Of a DNA stretch of 64,000 bases, positions 8,920 to 17,340 are shown piece after piece. The stretch is taken from NCBI RefSeq assembly GCF_003594875.1, contig NZ_QZEY01000021.1:96067-160066 (forward strand), given 5' to 3'. The notes beneath the pieces were generated by a model. The model ran no database searches. It was not told the origin of the DNA and was given only the letters and a program-made list of their open reading frames with translations. A program made the position numbers and the translations under genes. Position 1 is the stretch's first letter. Every line of letters starts with the position of its first letter. The DNA comes from Bailinhaonella thermotolerans (lineage in GTDB: Bacteria; Actinomycetota; Actinomycetes; Streptosporangiales; Streptosporangiaceae).

Positions 8920-10640
8920 CGGTACCCCCTCGGCGTCACGAACCGGTCCCCGGCCCGGCGGCTCCGGCTCGACCCCACGAGGACCACGGTGAACATGTCG
9001 GCCACGGCCGGGTCGAACTCCTCGATCGTGCTCACGCCGGACGTCTCGCCGGGCCTGGAGGCGTCGCGCACCCAGCCCACGGGGGTCGCGGGCGGCCGGT
9101 GCGCGGCGAGGATCTCCAGCGCGCGGGCGAGCTGCCAGTCGCGGGCGCGGCTGCGCGGGTTGTAGAAGCACACGGTGAAGTCCCCCTCGGCCGCCGCGCG
9201 GACCCGCCGCTCGATGACCTCCCACGGGGTGTGCAGGTCGGAGAGGGAGATGTAGGCGTGGTCGTGGCCCAGCGGCGCGCCGAGGACGCTCGCGGCGGCC
9301 GTCGCGGCGGTGATCCCGGGGACGCCCGCCACGTCGATCCCGGCCGCCTCCGGCAGGTCGAGCGCCGGGCTGGCCATGGCGTACACGCCCGCGTCCCCCG
9401 AGCCGATCAGCGCGACGGCGTTCCCCGCGCGGGCCCGGTCCACGGCGGTCCTGGCGCGCTCCTCCTCGTGGCCGAGGCCGCTCTCCAGCACCGTCGTCCC
9501 CGGCCGGAGCAGGTCGCGCACCTGGTCCACGTACTGGTCCAGGCCCACGACCACCGAGGCCCGGCGCAGCTCCGCGACGGCGCGGGGGGTCAGCAGGTCG
9601 CGCGCGCCCGGTCCGAGCCCGATGATGGACAGCCGGCCGCGCGGGCGCAGGCGGGCGACGGCGGCCGTGGCGTTGACGGACTTGCGCTTCTCGGCGACGA
9701 GCTCGGCCGCCGCGCCGTACACCCGTCCCGCCTGGAGGGCCGCCGCCTCGGCGACGCTCGGGGTGCCCACCTCGGCGCGCACCACCTCGGAGGGGTTCGG
9801 CACGTCGTGCCCGGCCAGCACCTCCACGGGGTAGGTGACCACCTCCCAGCCCCGCTCGCGGGCGGCGGCCAGGATCCCCTCCTCGTCGGCCTTGAGGTCG
9901 GCCGTGGCCACGCACCGCACCGCCAGCGGCGACAGCCCGGCCGCGCGCAGGGTCTCGTCGATCAGCGCCCCGACCTCCCCGGCGGCCACGCCCCGCGCCG
10001 ACCCGACGCCCACGACGAGCGACGGCGGGCGGTACCGGAGCACGGCCCCGGCGGAGGCCGCCTCCGGGCCGGCGAGGTCGCTGACGACGATCGCGGGCCC
10101 GGGGCCGCCGGGCGCGAGCCGCGCGGCCCGGACGACGTTCGGGGGGAGCGGCGGCAGCGGCCAGGAGTCCGCGCCGATCAGGGCGACGGGCTCGCCGGAC
10201 AGCACGGCCGCGCCGACGCGGGCGAGGGCATCGGGGTTCTCGAGGCGGAAGCCGAGGTCGGCGCCGTAGGAGCCGAGGGGGGTCTGCCCCGCGGCGTCGG
10301 TCGCCGTGGTGACCACGGGCTCGCAGCCGAGGACGGACGCCACGCGCTCCGCCAGCTCGTTCGCGCCGTGGTGGCCCCCGAGGACGGCGACCGCGTAGCG
10401 GCGGGCCTCGTCCACGCAGACCACCGGCGGGTCCTCGCGCTTGCCCGCCAGCAGCGGGGCGAGCACGCGCACGGTCGCGCCGACCGCGAGGAGGCTCACC
10501 ACCGCGTCGCACTCGCGGAACGCCGTGGCCAGCGCGTCGCGCGCGCCGCCGGCCACGATCCGGGCCTCGCCCGGCCAGGCCGCCGCCAGCGCCTCGGCCG
10601 CCCGCCTGCCCGCGGCCGTCGCGGCCACCAGGCCGATCAT
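8910..10640 (-). CDS. cobJ: CbiG / precorrin-3B C17-methyltransferase (CobJ/CbiH) fusion
   Basis: The 576-aa product has two enzymes in one chain. About 1-330 is CbiG (cobalt-precorrin-5A hydrolase, opening the delta-lactone and losing acetaldehyde): VVSLLAVGATVRVLAPLL, LGGHHGANELAE, VVGVGSARG, TADLKADEEG. About 335-576 is the ring-contraction methyltransferase CobJ/CbiH: LSIIGLGPGARDLLTPRA, GSGDAGVYAMASP, GVPGITAATAAAS, FTVCFYNPRSRARDWQL. The ATG at 10640 overlaps the cobL stop (ATGA). CbiG/CbiH fusions are known in actinomycetes. Confidence 0.93.
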   Translation of the reverse strand: MIGLVAATAAGRRAAEALAAAWPGEARIVAGGARDALATAFRECDAVVSLLAVGATVRVLAPLLAGKREDPPVVCVDEARRYAVAVLGGHHGANELAERVASVLGCEPVVTTATDAAGQTPLGSYGADLGFRLENPDALARVGAAVLSGEPVALIGADSWPLPPLPPNVVRAARLAPGGPGPAIVVSDLAGPEAASAGAVLRYRPPSLVVGVGSARGVAAGEVGALIDETLRAAGLSPLAVRCVATADLKADEEGILAAARERGWEVVTYPVEVLAGHDVPNPSEVVRAEVGTPSVAEAAALQAGRVYGAAAELVAEKRKSVNATAAVARLRPRGRLSIIGLGPGARDLLTPRAVAELRRASVVVGLDQYVDQVRDLLRPGTTVLESGLGHEEERARTAVDRARAGNAVALIGSGDAGVYAMASPALDLPEAAGIDVAGVPGITAATAAASVLGAPLGHDHAYISLSDLHTPWEVIERRVRAAAEGDFTVCFYNPRSRARDWQLARALEILAAHRPPATPVGWVRDASRPGETSGVSTIEEFDPAVADMFTVVLVGSSRSRRAGDRFVTPRGYRWA

Positions 10641-11875
10641 CCGTTCTCCTCCGCGCTCGGCGCGCCGCCCTCCGGCGCGCGCTCTCCCCACACCACGAAC
10701 ACCGGGTTGGCCGCCACGAGCCGCACCGACCCGTTCGGCAGCCCGGCCAGGCGCGACGCCTGGAGCTGCGTCCCCTCCACCGCGTATCCGGCCCCGGCCA
10801 GCAGCGCCCGCAGCGGGGCGACCCGGTCCAGCGAGGCCAGCGCCGCCACGACCCGCCGCGGCCCGTGCCGTACGGCGGCCGCGGCCACCTCCTCTCCGCC
10901 GCCGCCCAGGAACACCGCGTCCGGGGCCGGGGCGCCGTCCAGGGCCGCCGGGGCGGGCCCGGGAACCACCTCGACGTGGACGCCGTGCCGTACGGCGTTC
11001 GCGCGGATCCGGGCGCACTGGCCCGCGTCCCGCTCGAAGGCGATCACGCGCGCGCCGAAGCGGGCGCACTCGACCGCGACCGAGCCGCTGCCCGCCCCCA
11101 CGTCCCACACGACCGTCCCCGGGCGGGGGCCGAGCCGCGCGAGCACCACCGCGCGCACCTCCGCCTTGGTGATCATGGAGTCGCGGTGCTCGAACGCGTC
11201 CTCGCCCAGCGCCCACCCGTCCGGCGCGCCCTGGTGCCCGGCCAGCCACCCGGCCCGCTCTCCTGCGGCGCGCGCCGGGTCGTACGCGATCAGCACGTTG
11301 GGCTGCGCGAACTCCCCCGCTGACAGGGCCGGGGACCGGCCGGCGCGCGGGGAGAGGCGGACGACGCGCTCGTCCGGGGCGCCGAGGCGTTCGGCCACCA
11401 CCACCTCGCGGCCCGCGGCCAGGAGGTCGGGGGCGAAGCGCTCGGGGCCGGAGCCGGGGGCCGTCAGGACGGCGACCTTGGGGTGCGCCAGGGCGGCGGC
11501 GAGGACGGGCCCGGCCGCGCGGCCGTGGGCCGACAGGACGAGGGCGTCGTCCCAGGGCAGGCCGGCCGCGGCGAACGCCAGCGCGACCGAGGAGACGGCG
11601 GGGATCACCCGGGGGCGCAGGCCGCGCTCGCGCAGGGCCCGCACGACGCCGAAGAGGCCGGGGTCGCCGGACGCGAGCACGACGACGTCCCCGGTCGCGG
11701 CCGCGACCTCGTCCAGGGCGCGGCCGAGGTTCCGCAGCTCGACGCGGCGTGCGCCCCCCGGCACCGGCACGGAGTCCAGGTGGCGCGGCGCGCCGACGAC
11801 GCACGACGCGGCGGCCAGGGCGGCCAGGGCGCGCGGGGGCAGGGGGCCGCCGTCACGGCCCACGACGGTGATCAT
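10637..11875 (-). CDS. cobL: Precorrin-6Y C5,15-methyltransferase (decarboxylating), CbiE-CbiT fusion
   Basis: The 412-aa product has an N-terminal CbiE-type tetrapyrrole methylase (1-190: VVVLASGDPGLFG, VIPAVSSVALAFA) fused to a C-terminal CbiT-type Rossmann methyltransferase (about 215-412: VVWDVGAGSGSVAVE, IAFERD). It methylates C5 and C15 and decarboxylates the C12 acetate. The ATG at 11875 shares its A with the cbiD stop (TGATG); a GTG one codon earlier is equally possible. Confidence 0.94.
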   Translation of the reverse strand: MITVVGRDGGPLPPRALAALAAASCVVGAPRHLDSVPVPGGARRVELRNLGRALDEVAAATGDVVVLASGDPGLFGVVRALRERGLRPRVIPAVSSVALAFAAAGLPWDDALVLSAHGRAAGPVLAAALAHPKVAVLTAPGSGPERFAPDLLAAGREVVVAERLGAPDERVVRLSPRAGRSPALSAGEFAQPNVLIAYDPARAAGERAGWLAGHQGAPDGWALGEDAFEHRDSMITKAEVRAVVLARLGPRPGTVVWDVGAGSGSVAVECARFGARVIAFERDAGQCARIRANAVRHGVHVEVVPGPAPAALDGAPAPDAVFLGGGGEEVAAAAVRHGPRRVVAALASLDRVAPLRALLAGAGYAVEGTQLQASRLAGLPNGSVRLVAANPVFVVWGERAPEGGAPSAEENG

Positions 11876-13071
11876 CACCACGCCCCGGCGGCGGCGACGC
11901 GGCGCCCGCCGGTGAAGTCGACCATGGCCACGCGCACGGCCAGGCGGTGCCCGGAGAAGCGCGCCAGGACGCCGGCCACACGGCGGCACAGCTCGTCCCC
12001 CGCGGGCTCCAGCAGGCCGGCGGCCTCCCACAGCTCGTAGGCGTGCCGGGCGGTGTTGGCGGCGTCCACCTCGGCGGCCAGCTCCTCCGTCCCGCCGACC
12101 GCGCGGGTGATCTCGCCGAGGAGCGCGGTGGAGACCTTCGAGCGCGTGTAGTGGGTCATGAGGACGCCGGCGGCGAGCTTGGTGAGCTTGCCCGCCATGC
12201 CGACGAAGACGACCTCGCGCAGCCCGTGCTCGACGGCCCGCCGCACGGCCGCGCCGGTGAAGTCGCCGACCTCGACGAAGCACACCTCCGGCAGGTGCGG
12301 GAGCAGGCCCATCGCGCCCTTCTCGGTGCGCCCGCCCGTGCACAGGACCAGCGTGTCCTCGCCCTGGGCGGCCATGACCGAGACCGCCTGCTCGACGCTC
12401 GCGCGCCAGCTCGCCGTGGAGAACGGCCGCACGATCCCGGTCGTGCCGAGGATGGAGATCCCGCCGAGGATGCCCAGGCGGGCGTTGGTGGTCTTGCGCG
12501 CCATCCGCTCCCCGCCGGGAACGCTGATGACCACGCGGACGCCGCGGCCCCGGCCGTCCAGGGCCTCCTCGACCGCCTGCGTGATCATCCTGCGGGGGAC
12601 CGGGTTGATCGCCGGGCCGCCCAGCTCCAGGCCGAGGCCGGGCTTGGTCACCACGCCCACGCCGACGCCGCCGTCCAGCTCCACGCCGGGCTCGTCGCGC
12701 CAGCTCACGGTGGCCGTCAGGTGCGCCCCGTGGGTCACGTCGGGGTCGTCGCCCGCGTCCTTGACCACCACGGCCTCGGCCCGCGGCCCGTCCCGCAGCG
12801 CGCACCGCTCCACGGCGAACGTCACCCGGCGGCCCGACGGCAGCGCCACCTCCACCCAGTCGCGCGCCCGGCGCTCCACCAGGGCCAGGGTGGCCGCCTT
12901 GGCCGCCGCGCTCGCGCACGTCCCGGTCGTCCACCCGGTGCGCAGGGCCTTCGGGCGCGTCTTCATCGTGCGCGGCATGTCGGGTTCCCGCAGCTCCGGC
13001 CCGGCCGCCGCCTCCGGGGGCACGGCCGGCGCGGGCCGGTCGCCGCCCGCCCCGCCGTACGGCTCGGTCAC
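11875..13071 (-). CDS. cbiD: Cobalt-precorrin-5B C1-methyltransferase
   Basis: This 398-aa CbiD carries out C1 methylation in the anaerobic-type pathway. It has GWTTGTCASAAAKAA, GVGVVTKPGLGLELGGPAIN, NARLGILGGISILGTTGIV, LCTGGRTEKGAMGLLPHLPE and FVGMAGKLTKLAAG. The GTG at 13071 overlaps the cobM stop as GTGA. An ATG at about 12978 (MPRTMK) would remove a non-conserved leader and give the more usual 367 aa, so the start is uncertain. Confidence 0.92.
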   Translation of the reverse strand: MTEPYGGAGGDRPAPAVPPEAAAGPELREPDMPRTMKTRPKALRTGWTTGTCASAAAKAATLALVERRARDWVEVALPSGRRVTFAVERCALRDGPRAEAVVVKDAGDDPDVTHGAHLTATVSWRDEPGVELDGGVGVGVVTKPGLGLELGGPAINPVPRRMITQAVEEALDGRGRGVRVVISVPGGERMARKTTNARLGILGGISILGTTGIVRPFSTASWRASVEQAVSVMAAQGEDTLVLCTGGRTEKGAMGLLPHLPEVCFVEVGDFTGAAVRRAVEHGLREVVFVGMAGKLTKLAAGVLMTHYTRSKVSTALLGEITRAVGGTEELAAEVDAANTARHAYELWEAAGLLEPAGDELCRRVAGVLARFSGHRLAVRVAMVDFTGGRRVAAAGAW

Positions 13072-13898
13072 CGGGAGGCCCGCAGCTCGCGGCGGGCCGT
13101 CCGGTCGGCCCTGCGATAGCCGTGGAAGTGGCCCGGGTGGTACAGGTGGGAGCGCGTGCCGTGGGCGCCGAGCGCCGGGCCGACCAGGACCAGCGTGTGC
13201 TTCCACAGCTTGTTCGCCCTGACGGTCTCCGCCAGCTCGTCCAGCCGGCAGCGCAGCACGAGCTCGTCCGGCCAGGTGGCCCGGTAGGCGACCACGCACG
13301 GCGTCTCCGGGGCGTACCCTCCCTCCAGCAGTTCCTCCTGGAGCCGCCCCGACCGCGCCGCCGACAGGAACAGCGCCATCGTGGTGCCGTGGGCCGCGAA
13401 GGCGCGCACGGACTCGCGCTCGGGCATCGGGGTCTTGCCCCCGCCGAGCCGGGTGAGGATGACGGACTGCGCCACCTCGGGGATCGTCAGCTCCCGCCCG
13501 GCGATCGCCGCGACGGCGCTGAAACTGGACACGCCGGGGACGATCTCCGTCTCCAGCCCCAGCTCCTCGGCGCGGTCGAGCTGCTCCTGCACCGCGCCCC
13601 ACAGCGAGGGGTCGCCGGAGTGGATCCGCACGACGCGCAGGCCCTCGCGGGCCGCGCGCTCGTAGTACGGCAGCACGCCCTCCATCGGCACGAGCGCGCT
13701 GTCCACGATCTCCGCGTCCGCGCGGGCGTGCTCCAGCACGTCCGGGTGCACCAGGCTCGCCGCCCAGATGATCACGTCGGCCGCGCCGATCGCGGCGGCG
13801 GCGCGCAGGGTCAGCAGGTCGGCGGCCCCCGGCCCCGCGCCGACGAAGGTGACCTTGCCGTTCGGAGTGGCGTCCGGGCCGCTCACAGTGGCGTTCAC
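13068..13898 (-). CDS. cobM: Precorrin-4 C11-methyltransferase
   Basis: The 276-aa tetrapyrrole methylase (CobM/CbiF) has VTFVGAGPGAADLLTLRAA, IIWAASLVHPDVL, RIHSGDPSLWGAVQEQ, VPGVSSFSAVAAIAGREL and TPMPERESV, diagnostic of C11 methylation. The GTG at 13898 overlaps the cobI stop as GTGA. It sits between cobI and cbiD in the coupled operon. Confidence 0.95.
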   Translation of the reverse strand: MNATVSGPDATPNGKVTFVGAGPGAADLLTLRAAAAIGAADVIIWAASLVHPDVLEHARADAEIVDSALVPMEGVLPYYERAAREGLRVVRIHSGDPSLWGAVQEQLDRAEELGLETEIVPGVSSFSAVAAIAGRELTIPEVAQSVILTRLGGGKTPMPERESVRAFAAHGTTMALFLSAARSGRLQEELLEGGYAPETPCVVAYRATWPDELVLRCRLDELAETVRANKLWKHTLVLVGPALGAHGTRSHLYHPGHFHGYRRADRTARRELRASR

Positions 13899-14623
13899 AG
13901 TCTGGCTCCTCTGCTCCCGCGCCGTCCCGGCACGATCAGGGTGGACAGGTAGGGGGCGGGCTCGCCGCCCAGCTCGCGCGCCGGGCGCACGTCCTCGTCC
14001 GGCAGGCCCAGGCGCGAGCCGTACACCGCCTCGTCGATCCGCCCGGAGGCCTTCAGCGCGGCGGTGACCTCGGCGGCCACCGAGCCGAACTTGTAGGCCA
14101 CGACGGTGTGGTCCGAGGCCAGCGCCTCGGCGAAGCGCTCCACCCCGCCGGTCACCGGCATGAGCGTCAGCGGCTCCGAACCCTCGGCGAGCACGGTCCC
14201 CGAGCGGGCGGCCAGGTCCTGCATCGCGGTGATCCCGGGCACGGTCGCGATCTCCACGCCCGGCACGAGCCCGGTCACCGTCTGGGCCAGGTAGCTGAAG
14301 GTGGAGTACAGGTTCGGGTCGCCGATCGTGGCGAACGCCACCGTCGCCGCGCCCCCGGCGAAGCACGCGGCGACCTCGCGCCCCGCGGCGTCCCAGGAGG
14401 CCGTACGGCGGGCCGTCAGCCCGCCCCGGTCGTTGAGCGCGAACACCACGCGCCGCACCCGGTCGTGGGTGACGTGCGCGCGGACGGTCGCCTCGGCCCG
14501 GCCGGGCTCGTCCAGGGCCATCACCGGGACGAGCACGACGTCGGCCGTCTCCAGCACCCGCACCGCGCGGACCGTCACCAGCTCGGGGTCCCCGGGGCCC
14601 ATGCCCACGCCGACCAGCCTCAC
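13895..14623 (-). CDS. cobI: Precorrin-2 C20-methyltransferase
   Basis: The 242-aa CobI/CbiL tetrapyrrole methylase has VRLVGVGMGPGDPELVTVRA, FATIGDPNLYSTFSYLA, TVPGITAMQDLAARSG and YKFGSVAAEV. It converts precorrin-2 to precorrin-3A (or the cobalt form). The GTG at 14623 overlaps the preceding GNAT stop as GTGA. Confidence 0.95.
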   Translation of the reverse strand: MRLVGVGMGPGDPELVTVRAVRVLETADVVLVPVMALDEPGRAEATVRAHVTHDRVRRVVFALNDRGGLTARRTASWDAAGREVAACFAGGAATVAFATIGDPNLYSTFSYLAQTVTGLVPGVEIATVPGITAMQDLAARSGTVLAEGSEPLTLMPVTGGVERFAEALASDHTVVAYKFGSVAAEVTAALKASGRIDEAVYGSRLGLPDEDVRPARELGGEPAPYLSTLIVPGRRGSRGARL

Positions 14624-15198
14624 GTCAGCTCCCCGGGCAGCAGGCCGAAGAGCACCATGTCCGCGACGCCGCCCGGCACCAGCCCGGCCCGCCGCAGCAG
14701 GCCCTCCCGGGTGAACCCGCAGCGCCGGGCCACCGCCTGCGAGGCGGCGTTGCCGGCGGCGGCCTGGAGCACCACCCGCTCCATCCCGCCGCTGAAGGCG
14801 TACGAGCACACCGCGCGCACGGCCTCGGTGACGTACCCCCGCCCCCGGCAGCGCGCGGCCAGCCAGTAGCCGACCTCCACGGTCGGCACGTTCCCCGGCC
14901 CTCCGGTCGCGGTCAGCCCGATCGCCCCGGCCAGCCGCCCGTCCTCGTCCGGCACGATCGCGAAGGTGATCTGCTCCCCCGGCCTGTCGTGCGCCAGGCG
15001 CTCGCAGAACTCCCTCGCGCTCTCGGGGGTGTAGCCCTCGGCCCAGGCCATCCAGCGCGCGATCTCGGCGTCGCCGCGCACCGCGTCGTACACGTCGCCC
15101 GCGTCGGACGCCTCGAACGGCCGCAGTGAGAGCCGCCCCGTGGTCAGCACCGTGCCGGGGGTGAACACCCGCACCGTCCCCTGGTCCCGCACGCTCAC
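14620..15198 (-). CDS. GNAT-family N-acetyltransferase (RimJ/RimL-like) in the cob operon
   Basis: The 192-aa protein has TTGRLSLRPFEASDAGDVYD, VEVGYWLAARCRGRGYVTEA (acetyl-CoA-binding R-G-x-G-Y loop) and AGNAASQAVARRCGF, typical of RimJ/RimL acetyltransferases. Its GTG overlaps a 48-codon ORF upstream and its stop overlaps cobI, so it is translationally coupled into the corrin operon. The substrate is unknown and no B12 step requires an acetyltransferase; its inclusion may be incidental. Confidence 0.85.
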   Translation of the reverse strand: MSVRDQGTVRVFTPGTVLTTGRLSLRPFEASDAGDVYDAVRGDAEIARWMAWAEGYTPESAREFCERLAHDRPGEQITFAIVPDEDGRLAGAIGLTATGGPGNVPTVEVGYWLAARCRGRGYVTEAVRAVCSYAFSGGMERVVLQAAAGNAASQAVARRCGFTREGLLRRAGLVPGGVADMVLFGLLPGELT

Positions 15199-15341
15199 GC
15201 CGCGTCACCCGCCGGCCGCACGAAGACGACCACGTCGGCACGGCGGGGGCCGTCCTCCCCGGCCTCCCCGGTGTGCCCGGTGGGCCCGGGGCCCGGTCCG
15301 GGGGCCCGCTGGACCATCTGCTCGCTCACCTGCGCGGTCAT
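15195..15341 (-). CDS. 48-residue micro-ORF coupled between cobB and the GNAT gene
   Basis: It starts MTAQVSEQMVQRAPGPGPGP, has a Gly/Pro-rich centre and ends in a hydrophobic beta-like stretch, RADVVVFVRPAGDAA. The ATG overlaps the cobB stop (ATGA) and its stop overlaps the GNAT start (GTGA), the same junction grammar as its neighbours, which is the main support for translation. No known family was recognised; it has no membrane segment and no Cys. It could instead be a translation-coupling spacer. Confidence 0.6.
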   Translation of the reverse strand: MTAQVSEQMVQRAPGPGPGPTGHTGEAGEDGPRRADVVVFVRPAGDAA

Positions 15342-16687
15342 CCGCACGCCTCCACGAATCGCTCGGCCATATGGGGGCTCCCACCCCAGTGCAGATGCAG
15401 GTAGGACGCAACCACATTGCCCCGGACGAACCCCTCCTTGCCGTCGCGGCTCCACTGCCACGCGGCGGTCTCCCCGTGGCCGGGCCGTACGGCGGTGCGG
15501 TGGAACTCGTGGCCCCGGTACCGCTCCCCCGCGCGCGCCAGCACCGAGTCCGACACGGCGACGGCCTCCCGGTAGCCCAGCGTGAGCCGCGGGGTCATCT
15601 GCGCCCCGGCGTCCACGACCCCGCACATCGGCGCCCCGTCCAGCTCGCGCGACAGGTACAGCAGCCCCGCGCACTCGGCGGCGATCGGGGCGCCGCCCGC
15701 CGCCAGCCTCGCCACGGCCCCGCGCAGGGGCGCGTTCGCCGACAGCTCCGGGGCGTACACCTCGGGGAACCCACCGCCCACGATCAGCCCGCGCGTGCCC
15801 TCGGGCAGCGCCTCGTCGCGCAGCGGGTCGAACGCCGCCACCTCCGCCCCGGCCGCCGCCAGCAGTTCGGCCTGCTCGGCGTACCCGAACGTGAACGCGG
15901 GCCCGCCGGCCACGGCCACCACGGGCCGCCCCTTCCGCGGGCCCTGGTCCGCGCCGCCGGCCAGGGCCGCCGGCGCGGACCACGGGCCGGCGGCGAGCGG
16001 CGCGGCCGTGCGCGCCAGCCGTACCAGCTCGTCCAGGTCGCAGGACGCGGCGACGAGCGCGGCCAGGCCCTCGACGGCGCGGACGGCCTCGGCGTGGCGC
16101 TCGGCGGCCGGGACCAGGCCCAGGTGGCGCGAGGGGGTGGCGAGGGCGTCGGCGCGGCGGATCGCGCCCAGGACGGGGACGCCCGTGTCCTCCAGGGCCT
16201 GGCGGCAGACCTCCTCGTGGCGGTCCGAGCCGAGCCGGTTGAGGACGACGCCGCCGAGGCGCACCGACGGGTCGAAGGAGCGGAAGCCGTTCACCAGCGC
16301 CGCCACCGACCGGCCCTGCCCGCGCGCGTCCACCACGAGGACCACGGGCGCGCCGAGCAGCGCCGCGACGTGCGCGGTCGAGGCGAACCCGGTCTCGTCC
16401 CGCCCGTCGAACAGGCCCATCACGCCCTCGACGACGGCGATGTCGGCGCCGCGCGCCCCGTGCAGGAACAGCGGCGCGACCAGGTCCTCGCCGGCGAGCC
16501 AGGGGTCGAGGTTGCGGCCGGGGCGGCCGGTCACGAGCGCGTGGTAGCCGGGGTCGATGTAGTCGGGCCCGACCTTGTGCGGCGAGACGCGCATGCCCCG
16601 CCGGGAGAGCGCCGCCATCAGGCCCGTCGCCACCGTGGTCTTGCCGGACCCGGACGACGGGGCGGCGACCACGAGACGGGGAGTCAC
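15338..16687 (-). CDS. cobB: Hydrogenobyrinate/cobyrinate a,c-diamide synthase
   Basis: The 449-aa CobB/CbiA amidates the a and c side chains using glutamine and ATP. The N-terminal dethiobiotin-synthetase-like ATPase domain has the P-loop APSSGSGKTTVATGL and HKVGPDYIDPGYH. The C-terminal class-I amidotransferase domain has IVGGGFPEVYAPELSAN and the nucleophile in AAECAGLLYLSREL. The GTG at 16687 overlaps the cobO stop; another GTG lies one codon earlier. Confidence 0.95.
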   Translation of the reverse strand: MTPRLVVAAPSSGSGKTTVATGLMAALSRRGMRVSPHKVGPDYIDPGYHALVTGRPGRNLDPWLAGEDLVAPLFLHGARGADIAVVEGVMGLFDGRDETGFASTAHVAALLGAPVVLVVDARGQGRSVAALVNGFRSFDPSVRLGGVVLNRLGSDRHEEVCRQALEDTGVPVLGAIRRADALATPSRHLGLVPAAERHAEAVRAVEGLAALVAASCDLDELVRLARTAAPLAAGPWSAPAALAGGADQGPRKGRPVVAVAGGPAFTFGYAEQAELLAAAGAEVAAFDPLRDEALPEGTRGLIVGGGFPEVYAPELSANAPLRGAVARLAAGGAPIAAECAGLLYLSRELDGAPMCGVVDAGAQMTPRLTLGYREAVAVSDSVLARAGERYRGHEFHRTAVRPGHGETAAWQWSRDGKEGFVRGNVVASYLHLHWGGSPHMAERFVEACG

Positions 16688-17286
16688 CACTCGATGCCCT
16701 TCTGGCCCTTCTGCCCCGCGTCCATGGGGTGCTTGACCTTGCCCATCTCGGTCACCAGGTCGGCGATCTCCACCAGCCTGGGGTCCGCGTCCCGCCCGGT
16801 GATCACCACGTGCTGGTTGCCCGGGCGGTTCGCGAGCGTCTCGGCCACGTCGTCCACGTCCACCCAGCCCCACTTGATCGGATAGGTGAACTCGTCCAGG
16901 ACGTACAGCCGGTACGTCTCGGCGGCGAGGTCCCGTTTGATCTGCGCCCAGCCCTCGCGGGCGTCCTCGGCGTGGTCCTCCTCCGTGCCCGGCCGCTGGA
17001 TCCAGGACCAGCCCTCGCCCATCTTGTGCCAGGCGACCGGCCCGCCCTCGCCCGACTCGCCGAGCACCCGCAGGGCCCGTTCCTCGCCGATGCGCCACTT
17101 GGCCGACTTCACGAACTGGAACACCCCGATCGGCCACCCCTGGTTCCACGCGCGCAGGGCCAGCCCGAACGCCGCCGTGGACTTCCCCTTCCCCGGCCCG
17201 GTGTGCACGATCACCAGCGGCCTGTTCCGCCGCTGCCGCGTCGTCAGCCCGTCCTCCGGCACCACCGCCGGCCGTCCCTTAGGCAT
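16684..17286 (-). CDS. cobO: Cob(I)yrinic acid a,c-diamide adenosyltransferase
   Basis: The 200-aa CobO/BtuR/CobA-type enzyme transfers adenosyl to Co(I). It has the atypical P-loop VHTGPGKGKSTAAFG (about 28-42), FVKSAKWRIGEE, VLDEFTYPIKWGWV and VITGRDADPRL. It lies 54 nt downstream of chlID, the only real gap within the operon, and is followed by an overlapping cobB. Confidence 0.95.
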   Translation of the reverse strand: MPKGRPAVVPEDGLTTRQRRNRPLVIVHTGPGKGKSTAAFGLALRAWNQGWPIGVFQFVKSAKWRIGEERALRVLGESGEGGPVAWHKMGEGWSWIQRPGTEEDHAEDAREGWAQIKRDLAAETYRLYVLDEFTYPIKWGWVDVDDVAETLANRPGNQHVVITGRDADPRLVEIADLVTEMGKVKHPMDAGQKGQKGIEW

Positions 17287-17340
17287 CCCGATCCCGCCCC
17301 TCGCCCGTCCAACCGTCCGTCCGCCCGCTCCGCCGGGGGG

